Counted from the first letter of the stretch, positions 7,515 through 16,159 are shown. The stretch is DNA of 23,460 nt from Chara braunii (GCA_003427395.1 BFEA01000445.1:752871-776330); one strand, 5' to 3'. A program made the numbers and translations. The notes: a model not told the origin generated them from the sequence alone.

Positions 7515-8208
7515 TAATTTCAAAAATATTGCTCTCCAAGTTTGGCTGCAAAAATGTCGTCCGTAAAAATGTAGTCCTCTGCAAAAATAGAGGTTTTGTT
7601 GCAGCTTTATCGGGTTCCCATCATAGTTTGCCAGCAAAAATAAAAATACAGCGTTTTGCCAAGTTTCACAGCAAAGGAACCCTAGGCCCATGGCCTCAGG
7701 GACTCAGGGACTCGGTGTTCCGGCCTCAGGCACTCAGCTTTTCTCTCTCTCTTTTTTTTTTTTTTTTTTTTCCGTTGGCAGAGGCATCTCGGCCGTGGCC
7801 ATACCTGAGATGCCTCGGCCACATTTCTTGTTTTTTGTTTTTTTTTGGTTGCGGCCGTGGCCAAGGCATCTCGGCCGTGGGCATGCCCAGATGCGTCGGC
7901 CATGCCTGGAAAAAACAAAAACAAAACAAAAAAAAACAATGCTGAGTGCCTGAGGCCAGAACGCTGAGCCCCTGAGTAAAACAATGCTGAGTGCCTGAGC
8001 CCAGAATGTTGAGTCCCTGAGTCCCTGAGTCCAGAGGCCTAGGGGTCCTTCGCTGTGAAACTTGGCAAAACGCTGTATTTTTATTTTTGCTGGCAAACTA
8101 TGATGGGAACCCGATAAAGCTGCAACGAAACCTCAATTTTTGGGCAAAGCAAACTTCGAACGGATGACATTTTTGCTGCCAAACTTGGGAGGAGCAATAT
8201 TTTTACTA
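7515..8208. mobile_element. Foldback element with ~200-bp inverted arms
   Basis: The left arm (about 7515-7755) and the right arm (about 7945-8208) are inverted copies. Diagnostic blocks are AAAAATATTGCTC at the outer ends, CCAAGTTTGGC, GCAGCTTTATCGGGTTCCCA, CAGCGTTTTGCCAAGTTTCA and CTCAGGCACTCAGC. Both arms are nearly identical, so the element looks young or gene-converted. The right arm has an extra internal duplication of the AATGCTGAGTGCCTGAG block. The centre holds T/A tracts and a duplicated small palindrome. No transposase is present. Long arms suggest a Mutator-like or foldback-type non-autonomous element. A target duplication was not identified. Confidence 0.85.
7783..7905. repeat. 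Two direct copies of a ~42-bp palindrome
   Basis: GAGGCATCTC pairs perfectly with GAGATGCCTC at 7784-7819. A related copy, AAGGCATCTCGGCCGTGG then CAGATGCGTCGGCC, lies about 80 bp further on. They fill the loop of the foldback element. Confidence 0.7.
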
Positions 8209-8622
8209 TTAATAATGTATTTAATGACCTTTAGGGTCACATTCATCAGCCTGCCACATCCGTATGGCCTCGGACTGCGCAACCACGAGTGCAGAAATAG
8301 TGAGCATCACAGAGAGCGGCAGTCGCAGAGATGATGGCCAAGGAAGGCAGATGATGATGATGATACATCTGAAGGCAGACGCCGTTTAAAAAAAAAGAAA
8401 GAAAAAAAAGACCTGGCAGAATACTAGACCCCGGTCTTCTGTGGTTGGTGGTTTTTTTTTTCCTGTTTTTTTTTTTGGGTTCTTATAGATAAGAAAATGG
8501 GCGGGGGCCTTGTGGTCTTGTGTTTTTCCAAGTCTGCCAGTAATCAATGACATTCGAAACCTGAGCTGCCTGATTATGTGTGCTTATGTGCGTTCTCGTT
8601 TCGGAAACCTGGGGCGACGTCA
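8209..8622. other. Spacer with no gene seen
   Basis: Mixed sequence, then A- and T-rich tracts with GAAAGAAAAAAAAG and two poly(T) runs at about 8449-8476. The phrase ACTAGACCCCGG near 8422 resembles the element end at 4297. Confidence 0.45.
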
Positions 8623-8766
8623 CACTAGCAAAGCGGATTGGATTCAAAGCCGGAATCTGGACTTTTTTGTGGAGAGGTGCAGAAAATTGAGATTGAACTG
8701 CTTTTCTGCATCTCTGCTTAAAAGCCGTCCAGATTCTGGAGATTTATCCAATCCTTTTTGCTAGTG
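8623..8766. repeat. Trio hairpin element, copy C2
   Basis: CACTAGCAAAGCGGATTGGA pairs with the right arm ending TCCAATCCTTTTTGCTAGTG. The tip GGAGAGGTGCAGAAAATTGA, then GATTGAACTGC and TTTTCTGCATCTCTG, is almost the same as in C1 and C3. Mid-stem, ATTCAAAGCC and its partner mismatch several times, so this copy is the most decayed of the three. Confidence 0.85.
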
Positions 8767-8880
8767 CCCCTGGGTCCAAGGCCCACTTACGGGCTGACTG
8801 TTCGTTTCTGGCCGTTGATGATGCCAATCTAAGCGGTTAGAAATTGACAATTCGGGTAAGTGGGGCTTGGCCCCTGGTAG
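8767..8880. repeat. Short inverted-repeat (MITE-like) element
   Basis: The left end CCTGGGTCCAAGGCCCACTT and the right end AAGTGGGGCTTGGCCCCTGG are inverted with a few mismatches over about 25 bp. The whole is about 110 bp and abuts hairpin C2. Confidence 0.65.
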
Positions 8881-8939
8881 AAAACTAGATTCAAACTACA
8901 ATACCCCCCCCCAATTTGCTTCCAAACTTACTGGTCTCT

Positions 8940-8940
<1 letters not shown>

Positions 8941-8977
<37 letters not shown>

Positions 8978-8980
8978 TTT
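8941..8980. repeat. Poly(T) tract (poly(A) tail of the U6 retrocopy)
   Basis: About 36 T residues and GTTT lead directly into the reverse complement of the U6 3' end. On the minus strand this is U6 followed by poly(A). Confidence 0.8.
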
Positions 8981-9086
8981 GACCATTTCTTGATTTATGT
9001 GTGTCATCCTTGCGCAGGGGCCATGGTAATCTTCTGATTCTTCTCTGTATGGTTCCATTCTAAGTTCTAACTGATGTCCCGAATGG
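8981..9086 (-). pseudogene. U6: U6 snRNA retrocopy with poly(A) tail
   Basis: The minus strand reads TTCGGGACATC, then ATACAGAGAAG, then CCATGGCCCCTGCGCAAGGA, TGACAC and ATAAATCAAGAAATGGTC, which is plant U6 from end to end. A 9-bp tandem duplication interrupts the AGAGAAGATTA region, and the bases before GGAAC are altered. The sense strand ends in a long A run where a Pol III gene would have a T terminator. I see no upstream USE/TATA pair. A processed pseudogene is the best call. Confidence 0.88.
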
Positions 9087-9113
9087 TTGTTTTTGCTTTT
9101 TCTTTTCCCCTTC

Positions 9114-9187
9114 GTCTCCACCGTTTTTACTTTTGCAGGTAATGAGCTAGGTCTCCACCGTTTTTACTTTTGCAGGTCATGAGGTAG
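9114..9187 (+). repeat. 37-bp tandem duplication
   Basis: GTCTCCACCGTTTTTACTTT then TGCAGGT occurs at 9114-9150 and 9151-9187 with few differences. Each unit contains a pyrimidine tract plus CAG|GT, which resembles a 3' splice site. No flanking exon is recognisable. Confidence 0.8.
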
Positions 9188-9589
9188 GCAGTCAGCAGCT
9201 TGAGGCCAACGGTGAGCGTCGGTACACTAGCATTTCCCTCCCTGGATGTATGTGGCGTGAATTACGACTCCCGACGGATGTATCTGATCGCAAAAACGTT
9301 TCAGAGAGATAGAGATGTGAATATGCCCTGAATGAATCAGTTGAAGGCGGTGACGACCTCGCTTCGGAGCTCTTCCTCTACCTGGGTATGGAGGACGAGA
9401 GGGAGTTTGGGCAAGAAATTTGAACAATCAAGCGGACACGTCAGCAAATTGGAGTCTCAGCCATAACCACTCACTGCCACAAGGGAGGAGCCTCTCCACG
9501 CTGCTGCTCTAAGACTTACTCTAATTCCACAGTTTTGAGTTTGGGAAGCCGATCCAATGTACGTGCCAGCAGAGTAACATCCGTCTATC
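9188..9589. other. Spacer upstream of the esterase region
   Basis: No gene recognised. A block GGATGTATGTGGCGTG (about 9243) recalls the sequence at 4908. No TATA box could be assigned with confidence. Confidence 0.4.
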
Positions 9590-9597
9590 CTTCCAAG

Positions 9598-9915
9598 GAT
9601 GTTTCGTTTCGCCGAAGCTTGATTGCCATTCCGTTTGCATTTCGGATTGGAAGCCTGTTTGTGCGTCCGTTAGTGAGTCCGTTTGAGAGCTCGCTGGCGT
9701 TGCCGTTGTCCTGTCGGAGCGTGATTGGCTGCAGAGGGAGAGGGGAGCTTAAGAAGGAAGAGACTTACCGTGGTAATTGTCCACTTACGGGTGTTTCATT
9801 TCTTCGAAAATTGTCTTCGACTCCGTTGGTGGGTCCGTTTGTGAGTCTGTTTTCGAGTCCGTTTGTGAGCTCGCAGACGGTGTTGTCGTTCTGCTCAAGC
9901 GTGATTGCGGTCAGA
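9598..9915 (+). repeat. Diverged duplication, ~115 bp
   Basis: Two copies share the order TTTCGTTTCGCCGAA / TTTCATTTCTTCGAA, then repeated GAGTCCGTTTG, GTGAGCTCGC and AGCGTGATTG. They start about 195 bp apart. The sequence lies upstream of the esterase ATG and is probably leader or promoter DNA. Confidence 0.6.
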
Positions 9916-9929
9916 TGTTGTGAGTCTAG

Positions 9930-10225
9930 GAGTAAACAGAATTACTGCAGTAACTCTACTTCCATTCTCTGTGAACAAAGTCACTGCCGTAAATCTACTC
10001 CCATTTGCTGTGGACAAAGTTACTGTGGTAAATCTAGTTCCATTCGCTGTGAACGAAGTAACTGCGGTAACTCTAACTCTAGTTCCACTCGCTGTGAACA
10101 AAGCCAATGCGGCAACTCTTACTCTAGTTCCACTCGCTGGGAACAAAGTTACGGCGGTAGCTCCAGTTTCATTCGCTTTGGTCAGAGTTACTGCGGTAAC
10201 TCTAGACCAAGTTCCATACGCTGTT
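9930..10225 (+). repeat. 39-45-bp minisatellite upstream of the esterase
   Basis: About seven units resemble TTCCATTCGCTGTGAACAAA then GTTACTGCGGTAACTCTA. Unit lengths appear to differ by multiples of three. All three frames I compared (two plus, one minus) stay open, so the openness reflects the repeat and is not proof of coding. The frame joined to the esterase reads SxRCEQSxCGNS repeats but contains no ATG before 10246. Confidence 0.8.
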
Positions 10226-10245
10226 CGGAAGCGAGGAGGGTAGAG

Positions 10246-11610
10246 ATGGATTTTCGTGCTGCGGTGACCAGCATCGGCCCTGGAATGGAGGACAGGATTC
10301 GGCGCCAGTTAGTCGATCTTGTCAACGTGGCAGAAGATAAACGCTATGGTCCTGTACTGGATAAGATCGGAGATGCGTCCATCGTCTTGATAGGCGAGGC
10401 GTCACATGGCACTCATCAGTTCTACCGCGTGCGTGCGGAGCTGACTCAGCACTTGATCGTGGCGAAAGGGTTCAACACGGTGGCCGTCGAAGCTGATTGG
10501 CCCGACGCGTATCGGGTCCATCGCTACGTGCAGCACCGGAGCAAGGACAAGTGTGCGGAGCGGGCGCTCGCGGACTTCCAGCGTTTCCCCACGTGGATGT
10601 GGCGCAACACCGATGTGGTCCGCTTTGTCCAGTGGTTGCGCGCGCATAATCTCCCCCTGCCGGCGGAGAAGCGCGTCGGGTTCTACGGTCTCGATCTCTA
10701 CAGTCTGTATCGCTCGATCGAGGCCGTGATTAACTACCTAGATAGCGTGGATCCCGATGCGGCGAAGAAGGCACGATATCGCTACGGCTGCTTCGAGGAG
10801 TTCGACCAGGACCCCCAACAGTACGGCTTCTTGACTAATTACGGCGTAAGCGGGGGGTGTGAAGATGAGGCAATCAAGCAGTTGATGGATATGCGAGACA
10901 GGGCAATGACGAAGGTGCGTACAGACGGGTTTATGGAGATGGAGGAGGCATTCTACGCCGAGCAGAGTGCCCGCCTTGTGCGCAATGCGGAGCGCTATTA
11001 CCGAGCGATGTTCAGAGGGCGGGATAACAGCTGGAACTTGCGCGACGGGCACATGTTTGAGACCCTGGAGGCGTTAATGACCCATCGAGCGGAGGTGTTT
11101 AAGCAACCCGCCAAAGTGGTGATCTGGGCGCACAATTCACATCTCGGCAATGCGCGCTTCACGGAGATGTCAAAGCGCGGGGAGCTTAATATTGGGCAAT
11201 TGATCAAAGAGAAGTACCCTGACAAATGTTACTCGCTCGGGCAGACGACATATGAAGGAACGGTGGCGGCGGCGTCCAACTGGGGTGACCCAGTGGAGCG
11301 GAAGATCGTGCGGCCTGCGTTGGCCGACAGCTACGAAGCGCTGTTTCATTCAATCAAGCGCCCCGTCTTTTTCCTAGATCTCAAGAACGAAGAGATGGCG
11401 GAAGATCTGCGCAAGATGCAGCTCGAGCGAGCCATTGGCGTGATCTATCGTCCGAGGACGGAGCGGCAAAGCCATTACTTCTATGCGCAAATCTGTAAGC
11501 AGTTTGATGGGGTGATACACTTTGACATGAGCGATGCTGTTATCCCCTTGGAGCCGACAAGTGGCTGGATGGGGTTGGATGTCCCTGAGACCTACCCGAC
11601 AGGGATTTGA
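10246..11610 (+). CDS. Erythromycin esterase-family hydrolase
   Basis: The 454-aa product matches the erythromycin esterase (EreA/EreB) family along its full length; bacterial members are about 400-420 aa. The key motifs, in order, are GEASHGT at 50-56 with His54 (the position of the essential His46 of EreB), VEADW at 81-85 with Glu82, FPTWMWRN at 114-121, GFYGLD at 145-150, and WAHNSHLGNAR at 294-304 with His296. A membrane segment or signal is not obvious. I chose the ATG at 10246 because it is the first in-frame ATG: the frame is open back to 9535 but that stretch has no methionine codon and is mostly minisatellite. The start context GAGATGG is favourable. The gene has no intron and is richer in G+C than its A/T-rich surroundings, which fits acquisition from bacteria. 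Known enzymes open the macrolide lactone ring, but most family members have unknown substrates, so the reaction here is unassigned. An upstream 5' exon cannot be excluded. Confidence 0.9.
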   Translation: MDFRAAVTSIGPGMEDRIRRQLVDLVNVAEDKRYGPVLDKIGDASIVLIGEASHGTHQFYRVRAELTQHLIVAKGFNTVAVEADWPDAYRVHRYVQHRSKDKCAERALADFQRFPTWMWRNTDVVRFVQWLRAHNLPLPAEKRVGFYGLDLYSLYRSIEAVINYLDSVDPDAAKKARYRYGCFEEFDQDPQQYGFLTNYGVSGGCEDEAIKQLMDMRDRAMTKVRTDGFMEMEEAFYAEQSARLVRNAERYYRAMFRGRDNSWNLRDGHMFETLEALMTHRAEVFKQPAKVVIWAHNSHLGNARFTEMSKRGELNIGQLIKEKYPDKCYSLGQTTYEGTVAAASNWGDPVERKIVRPALADSYEALFHSIKRPVFFLDLKNEEMAEDLRKMQLERAIGVIYRPRTERQSHYFYAQICKQFDGVIHFDMSDAVIPLEPTSGWMGLDVPETYPTGI

Positions 11611-11628
11611 TGAGCTGGCGGATTGAGT

Positions 11629-11660
11629 AATCACAAGAAGAGGGAGGAGTCGATGCTGTC

Positions 11661-11733
<73 letters not shown>

Positions 11734-11823
11734 GGGTGGGCTGGTGCTGGTAGCATGGGGGGTTGTAATCACAAGAGGAGGGAGGAGCCGATCCTGTTGA
11801 GACTATGTTTTGTGTGTGTGTGT

Positions 11824-11860
<37 letters not shown>

Positions 11861-11904
11861 GGCTGACGGGTGGGTGGGTGGGTGTTGGTAGCATGGGGGT
11901 TCGG
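11629..11904 (+). repeat. 138-bp duplication with GT/GA microsatellites
   Basis: Two units (from 11629 and 11767) each contain AATCACAAGA, GAGGGAGGAG, CGAT, a (GT)n run, a (GA)n run and GGTAGCATGGGGG. The microsatellites have since drifted in length independently. This is the immediate 3' flank of the esterase gene. Confidence 0.85.
11868..11884 (+). other. Canonical G-quadruplex motif
   Basis: GGGTGGGTGGGTGGGTG has four G3 runs with one-base loops, the most stable class of intramolecular G-quadruplex. It lies about 260 bp past the esterase stop codon, on the coding strand, and so may be present in the 3' end of the transcript. Confidence 0.75.
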
Positions 11905-11933
11905 GTGTGTGTCCCGGTGTCCGTGAGGCACGG

Positions 11934-11936
<3 letters not shown>

Positions 11937-11965
<29 letters not shown>
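11937..11965. repeat. Poly(T) tract
   Basis: About 29 T residues following the GT/GA block, with a C-rich stretch beyond it. Confidence 0.85.
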
Positions 11966-12028
11966 CCAGTTGCATCCCCCCCTCCCCACCCCCCGCCCCG
12001 AGCGGGAAACGTCTACCCCCGAAAATCG

Positions 12029-12034
12029 AATAAA
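12029..12034 (+). terminator. Possible polyadenylation signal
   Basis: AATAAA occurs about 420 bp after the esterase stop codon and is the first canonical signal in the sequence I checked there. The match is short and chance is a real alternative. Confidence 0.2.
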
Positions 12035-13090
12035 ATCAGCTTCGTTCCAGAGCTGTAAGGTATAGTAAAGGTGAAATGAGAAAGCGACAAAGAAAGAGGA
12101 AGCAATAAGGATAAAGCAGAGGAGTAGAGTAGGAGATGCTGCTTTTGCTTTTAGCTGATCTGGATTTGCTTTCTCTGCTGGATCGCCGATGGTTTTCTGC
12201 ATTTTTTTTTTTCTTCTGTAGATTGAGTTCTTTGTCTTCCAGCTGTAAATAAGTGCTGGGATTCAGTTCTCAGTCCATGTAGAAATTGTGAATGTATCCT
12301 GCAATAGAAAGAGGTGTGAATGTATCTCCCAGTAGATCGTGGTGAGATGCAGAAATTGTTTCTCTTTTTCTTTGAGTGGGATTTAATTTAGGCGTGAATG
12401 CATCTTTCCGCGCAACGAGGTGAGGTCCATTTTCACATTTGGGAAGGTAGTGGAATGAGGCTCCTAGAGTCAATAGTCTAGGAGACTAGGGAATGCGGAG
12501 AAGGAACGAAGCCTTAGGGAAAAAACCATCAGTAGAGATTGATCTGTTTTTTTTTTGTTTTTTTTGTTCTTTCATTTTTTCTTGCACTTTTTTCTTTTCA
12601 AAATGATAATTGATTCGTGTCAACGCAGTGATTTTTCTTTTTGTGTGCTTTTTTTTTGGGTTCCAACTTCAAAGGAACTTTGAATTGGCTTGTTTGATTG
12701 GTCGCTTTGACCGATGATTGCTGGTTTTCTTGTTGTGACAAATACTTCGCCCTATTCTTGTTGGTTTTGTCGTTGTTACAAAAAATATTTGAATCCTGAG
12801 ATCGAGAGACACGTGTAGAGGAGGGTGAATAGTCTTTTACAGTCCGAAAGTGATGCGGCTGATGGCTTTTTATTAACCGCTCTCCAACTCTCTGCTAATC
12901 AATCATCTCCTGCCATCTGGAACTACACAGTTCTGACCGAGTCTCCTGAGTGCAATGCATTTGAGAATAGGAAGTATTTACTATTTACATCGTGCCATGT
13001 ACATTGTTGCCAAATCATCATATACCACACAGTTTTCACTCAGTGCAATCAATTTGAGAATAATGTGATTCAGAGGAGCAAGGACAACGT
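12035..13090. other. Spacer with no gene seen
   Basis: T-rich DNA. A GTGAATGTATC-type phrase recurs at about 12289, 12316 and 12392. A diverged pair, CTACACAGTTCTGACC and CCACACAGTTTTCACT, each followed by TTTGAGAATA, occurs at 12924 and 13025. No family-level protein similarity is apparent. Confidence 0.45.
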
Positions 13091-13092
13091 GT

Positions 13093-13095
<3 letters not shown>

Positions 13096-13129
<34 letters not shown>

Positions 13130-13271
13130 GTGTGTGTGCGCGCGAGAGAGAGAGAGAGAGAGAGAGGCGAAGTGACTGCTCATATATATATATCGTCATA
13201 TATATATATATATGTATTCACCCCCCCACACACACACACAGAGCGAGCGAGAGAGAGAGAGAGAGAGAGAG
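13096..13271. repeat. Compound microsatellite GT-GA-AT-CA-GA
   Basis: Successive runs of (GT)n, (GA)n, (AT)n (two blocks), (CA)n and again (GA)n lie within 180 bp. Long frames across it encode only C/V, R/E or I/Y repeats. Confidence 0.9.
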
Positions 13272-13815
13272 TAGCAAATCGACTGCGCATTGGAGAGACA
13301 GCGATCAGGGAGTTTTAGTGGAGGGGAAACGGTTCACAGTAAAATTTGTGGTGGGCTCAGCCTGGCTTATTGAAGGATCAACTTGTTGAGTTGTCCCTCT
13401 GTGTACTTTTTCAGGTACTGTTTTAAATGAGCAGGTGTAGCCTTCAGTGTGTGTCAAAGGTGGCCTACCCTTCACTGCATACGAATCGACATCATGCTGT
13501 ATATCCTATAGTAGATATGTGTCTTTGTGCTGCACATAAAAAACTATGGATTAGAGATTAGCATGTGTTGTCGACAATACAACTAAGTGTTTCAGCTGTA
13601 CACAACTTTATACACTAGTACAACCAGCATGAATTAGGTACAGGTTCCTCCTTCCCAAAAAAAAAAAGAAAAAAAAAAGAAAAACATTTCCATACATGCT
13701 CTACCACGTTCTATCAGGGAAAGTATGTGCTTCATAGTAGAGCTACAGATACTTGATCTTAGCACAGCTACCTTGTTTGACTATTGTAGAAATATGCTTC
13801 TATGTCCCACTAGCT
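13272..13815. other. Spacer with no gene seen
   Basis: Mixed A/T-rich DNA with an A-rich block at about 13657-13685. No repeat or gene is recognisable. Confidence 0.45.
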
Positions 13816-13932
13816 TAGAACTATGTACTAGAACTATGTACTAGAACTACGTACTAGAACTATGTACTCGAACTATGTGCTAGAACTATGTACTAGAACT
13901 ATGTACTAGAACTATGCACTAGAACTGTGTAC
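13816..13932 (+). repeat. 13-bp satellite, nine units
   Basis: Nine tandem copies of TAGAACTATGTAC carry only scattered single-base changes. Downstream DNA to about 14190 is full of CTATGCACAACTG and GTACTATGTTC phrases that look like older, degenerate derivatives. Confidence 0.9.
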
Positions 13933-14195
13933 TACTATCTAGTAACTGCTATGTTTGTGCACAACTGAGTGTCAGTGTTCTATGCACAACTGACTCTGAG
14001 TGCAGCTATGTTCTGCCCTGTACAACGGTGTCGGTACGAAGTCTGTACTATCATAAGACTATCATAGCGCTCTGTAAAAATGTACTATGCACAACTGTAT
14101 ACTATGTTCATAGTACTCTGTATACATGTACTATGCACACGTGTACTATGTTCTGCTATGCACAACTGTGTAGTGTGTACGACTACGAGTACATA
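13933..14195. repeat. Degenerate CTATGCACAACTG/GTACTATG repeat field
   Basis: Phrases CTATGCACAACTG, TGTACTATG and GTTCTGC recur irregularly. They resemble the 13-bp satellite next door but no longer have a fixed period. Confidence 0.55.
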
Positions 14196-14599
14196 CATAC
14201 CTTGTTTTTTTTTTTCCGTCTTTTTTGTTTTGTGTAATTATGGTACTCCTAAGCAGTGTAAGCACCGTCTTTTACTATGGCATGTGTGGCATTTGTGTGC
14301 TATGCACTATGTCCGAGTCTGTACTGCGATGTATAGTCAAACATCCTAATATACCCGTATGTACGTAATCTATGGCATTCGTTGGTTGGCTGCTTGTTGA
14401 GATAGTCACAGGCAGAAATGAGCCACTTGTCACAGTTCTGGTACTATGGGTAGATTTCAATTATAGTGCCACTAGTTCAAAAAGCACTTAAAGCTAATGT
14501 CAGTACTATGTTCCAGTATGCACTATACTTACGTACATTATGTTCTAGTGTAATGATAGTTGTTACATGCTGCGCCTGCACACGAGGGCCATTTTCCAG
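14196..14599. other. Spacer with no gene seen
   Basis: Mixed sequence with sparse CTATG phrases and a T-rich run near 14205-14230. No gene is recognisable. Confidence 0.4.
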
Positions 14600-14610
14600 G
14601 CCCTGCGTCA

Positions 14611-14675
14611 CTCAGGCTGGAAGCCTGAAATTCAGGCTGAAAGCCTGAAAACCATTCAGCTCGAAAGCCTGAAAT
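14611..14675 (+). repeat. AGGCTGAAAGCCTGAAA tandem repeat
   Basis: Three degenerate units of about 20 bp: GGCTGGAAGCCTGAAATTCA, GGCTGAAAGCCTGAAAACC and GCTCGAAAGCCTGAAATCC. Each contains a GGCT..AGCC mini-palindrome. Confidence 0.7.
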
Positions 14676-14698
14676 CCAGGGGCCTACAGAGCCTGTGT

Positions 14699-14740
14699 CG
14701 TTTCAGACTAAAAATGGCAGCATCCTTTTTAGGCTGAAAC
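14699..14740. repeat. 15-bp arm hairpin
   Basis: GTTTCAGACTAAAAA pairs with TTTTTAGGCTGAAAC with one mismatch across an 11-base loop. Confidence 0.7.
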
Positions 14741-15045
14741 GAAGGGCCATTTCCGTTCTGTCGTCAGACCGGCCTGCCCTGAAACTCAGGCACCGAACCA
14801 GGGTCTTAGGAGCAGGCTATTTTTGGCCTGTTCCCAACTTCCCACGACAGCTGCAGCGCCAGCCCCTGGCTCAGAGTGGCATTGGCAAAAGCAGCCTCCT
14901 GGACTGCCCGCCCTGCAACTGCAGGCAGTCGGAGGCAGTCAGGAGGCAGGCCGAGGTAGTACATACGGGTAGGCAGGAGGCAGTCGGTAGTCTTCAGGAT
15001 TCGGCAGCAGCACTCTGGAGGGAGTGCTAAAGGAGTAGCAGTAGC
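14741..15045. other. CAG/AGGCAGTC-rich spacer, no gene seen
   Basis: AGGCAG and GCAGTCGG phrases recur between 14930 and 14990. The 111-codon frame across it has no recognisable domain. Confidence 0.4.
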
Positions 15046-15052
15046 GTTAGCA

Positions 15053-15113
15053 TTAGTCTTCAGCGCTGGGCGCCAGTAGGTAGCTGTAGTCTTCAGCGCT
15101 GGGTGCCATAGCT
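15053..15113 (+). repeat. 35-bp tandem duplication
   Basis: TAGTCTTCAGCGCTGGG then CGCCA, and the same with TGCCA, occur about 35 bp apart, at about 15053 and 15088. Confidence 0.75.
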
Positions 15114-16006
15114 AGGATAGTACTAGAGAGAGAGAGATTGGGCGGAGGCCAGGAGTACCTACCTGCAGCGCCGTTGCTCCAGCTTCGTCTTCGAGGTACC
15201 TGCAGCACAGCGCCAACTTCACAGGTTACTATCTGGCTCGTGACACAGAGAGAATTCTTCTTCTTCCTCTTCTCAGTCCATCTCCGTCTCACCCTCTCAT
15301 TATCTGACTTCACTGCATCGGCAGACTACGAAAGAAAGAGAGAGAGAGAGAGCTTGGTGACATTGGATCCAGACTCGACGACATTCCCATCTCTCCCCCT
15401 CGTCTTCGTCTGATCCCCTCCTCTTCGTCTGTGTATGTCTGGACCTGGCGCTTCCTTCCTGTGTACAGCGCCAGGCTCCGTCACACCTTGTGATGGACAC
15501 AATGTATGTTTGATCTGCGTTTAAACATTGATTGGGTTAGTCATTAGCATTCTAGCATTCTGCTTTGCTATCTTGTACTACGTGAATGAGGTCAGTCCCA
15601 GTCAGGTCAGGATTTGTATCTAAGTCTTCCCTGCGCTATTCAGCACCATCTTGTATGTATCAGAATGCACATTGCTTGTTGAGATTCTACTTGCACTGCA
15701 TTGTCCATTCAGTCCTTTTTATCACATTGCGGATCCTCAGTTTTTGTGTACATCGCCTGACTGGGCATGTAACATAGTGAAGGGCTGCTTGTTGAGGTAA
15801 TCGATTGCTCTGCAGTGCCCTTGGCTATATAGTATATAGAGTGTATGAAGTGTATAATAGTGAAGGGCTCTGGACAGCGCACAAATACCTTACTATACAC
15901 TCCTACGATACACATTTTGTGCACGCTGTGTACTCAAATGTACTACCATTAGAATTGTCCCATGCAGCAGCATGTCCCCCTCGTGCTTTATGCAGACTGC
16001 TGAGGG
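15114..16006. other. Spacer with no gene seen
   Basis: It contains a short (GA)n at about 15327-15350 and a repeated AGTGAAGGGCT phrase (15776 and 15860). No gene family is recognisable. Confidence 0.45.
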
Positions 16007-16120
16007 GTGATCTGGACACCAGTAGCATGTTCCGAATGTGTTTCACTTCTGCGATCTGCACACCAGCAACCTTATGCGAATTCGTTTCAACTTTGTGATC
16101 TGGACATGAGCAGCATGATG
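16007..16120 (+). repeat. 44-bp tandem repeat, 2.6 units
   Basis: Units start GTGATCTGGACACCAG, GCGATCTGCACACCAG and GTGATCTGGACATGAG at 16007, 16051 and 16095. The first two are exactly 44 bp each, ending GTTTCACTTCT and GTTTCAACTTT. Confidence 0.85.
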
Positions 16121-16159
16121 ATCATAATCGTAATCTGTTTGTTTGTTTTCGTTTTCTTC

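Noticed and set aside
7682-8096. Overlapping frames in the foldback element
   Set aside because: They run through the element's arms and A/T tracts, and encode no transposase motif.
8981-9086. Functional U6 gene
   Set aside because: It has a 9-bp duplication and substitutions, a sense-strand A tail where the terminator should be, and no promoter elements that I can see.
9905-10243. A 112-codon hydrophobic repeat protein (VTAVTLVPFAVNK type)
   Set aside because: It begins at TTG, and is another frame of the same minisatellite.
9535-10245. Counting the 237 upstream codons as part of the esterase
   Set aside because: The apparent start is TTG, there is no in-frame ATG before 10246, and the stretch is repeat DNA open in several frames. 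Kept as a finding, not as coding sequence.
11540-12202. 220-codon minus-strand frame with SLSLSL/THTHTH repeats
   Set aside because: It is a translation of the GT/GA microsatellites and overlaps the esterase gene antisense.
12825-13175. 116-codon frame upstream of the microsatellite
   Set aside because: The first half has no recognisable domain and the second half is microsatellite. The apparent start is not a clear ATG.
13816-13932. CRISPR array
   Set aside because: The 13-bp units are directly adjacent with no spacers, and the window is eukaryotic.
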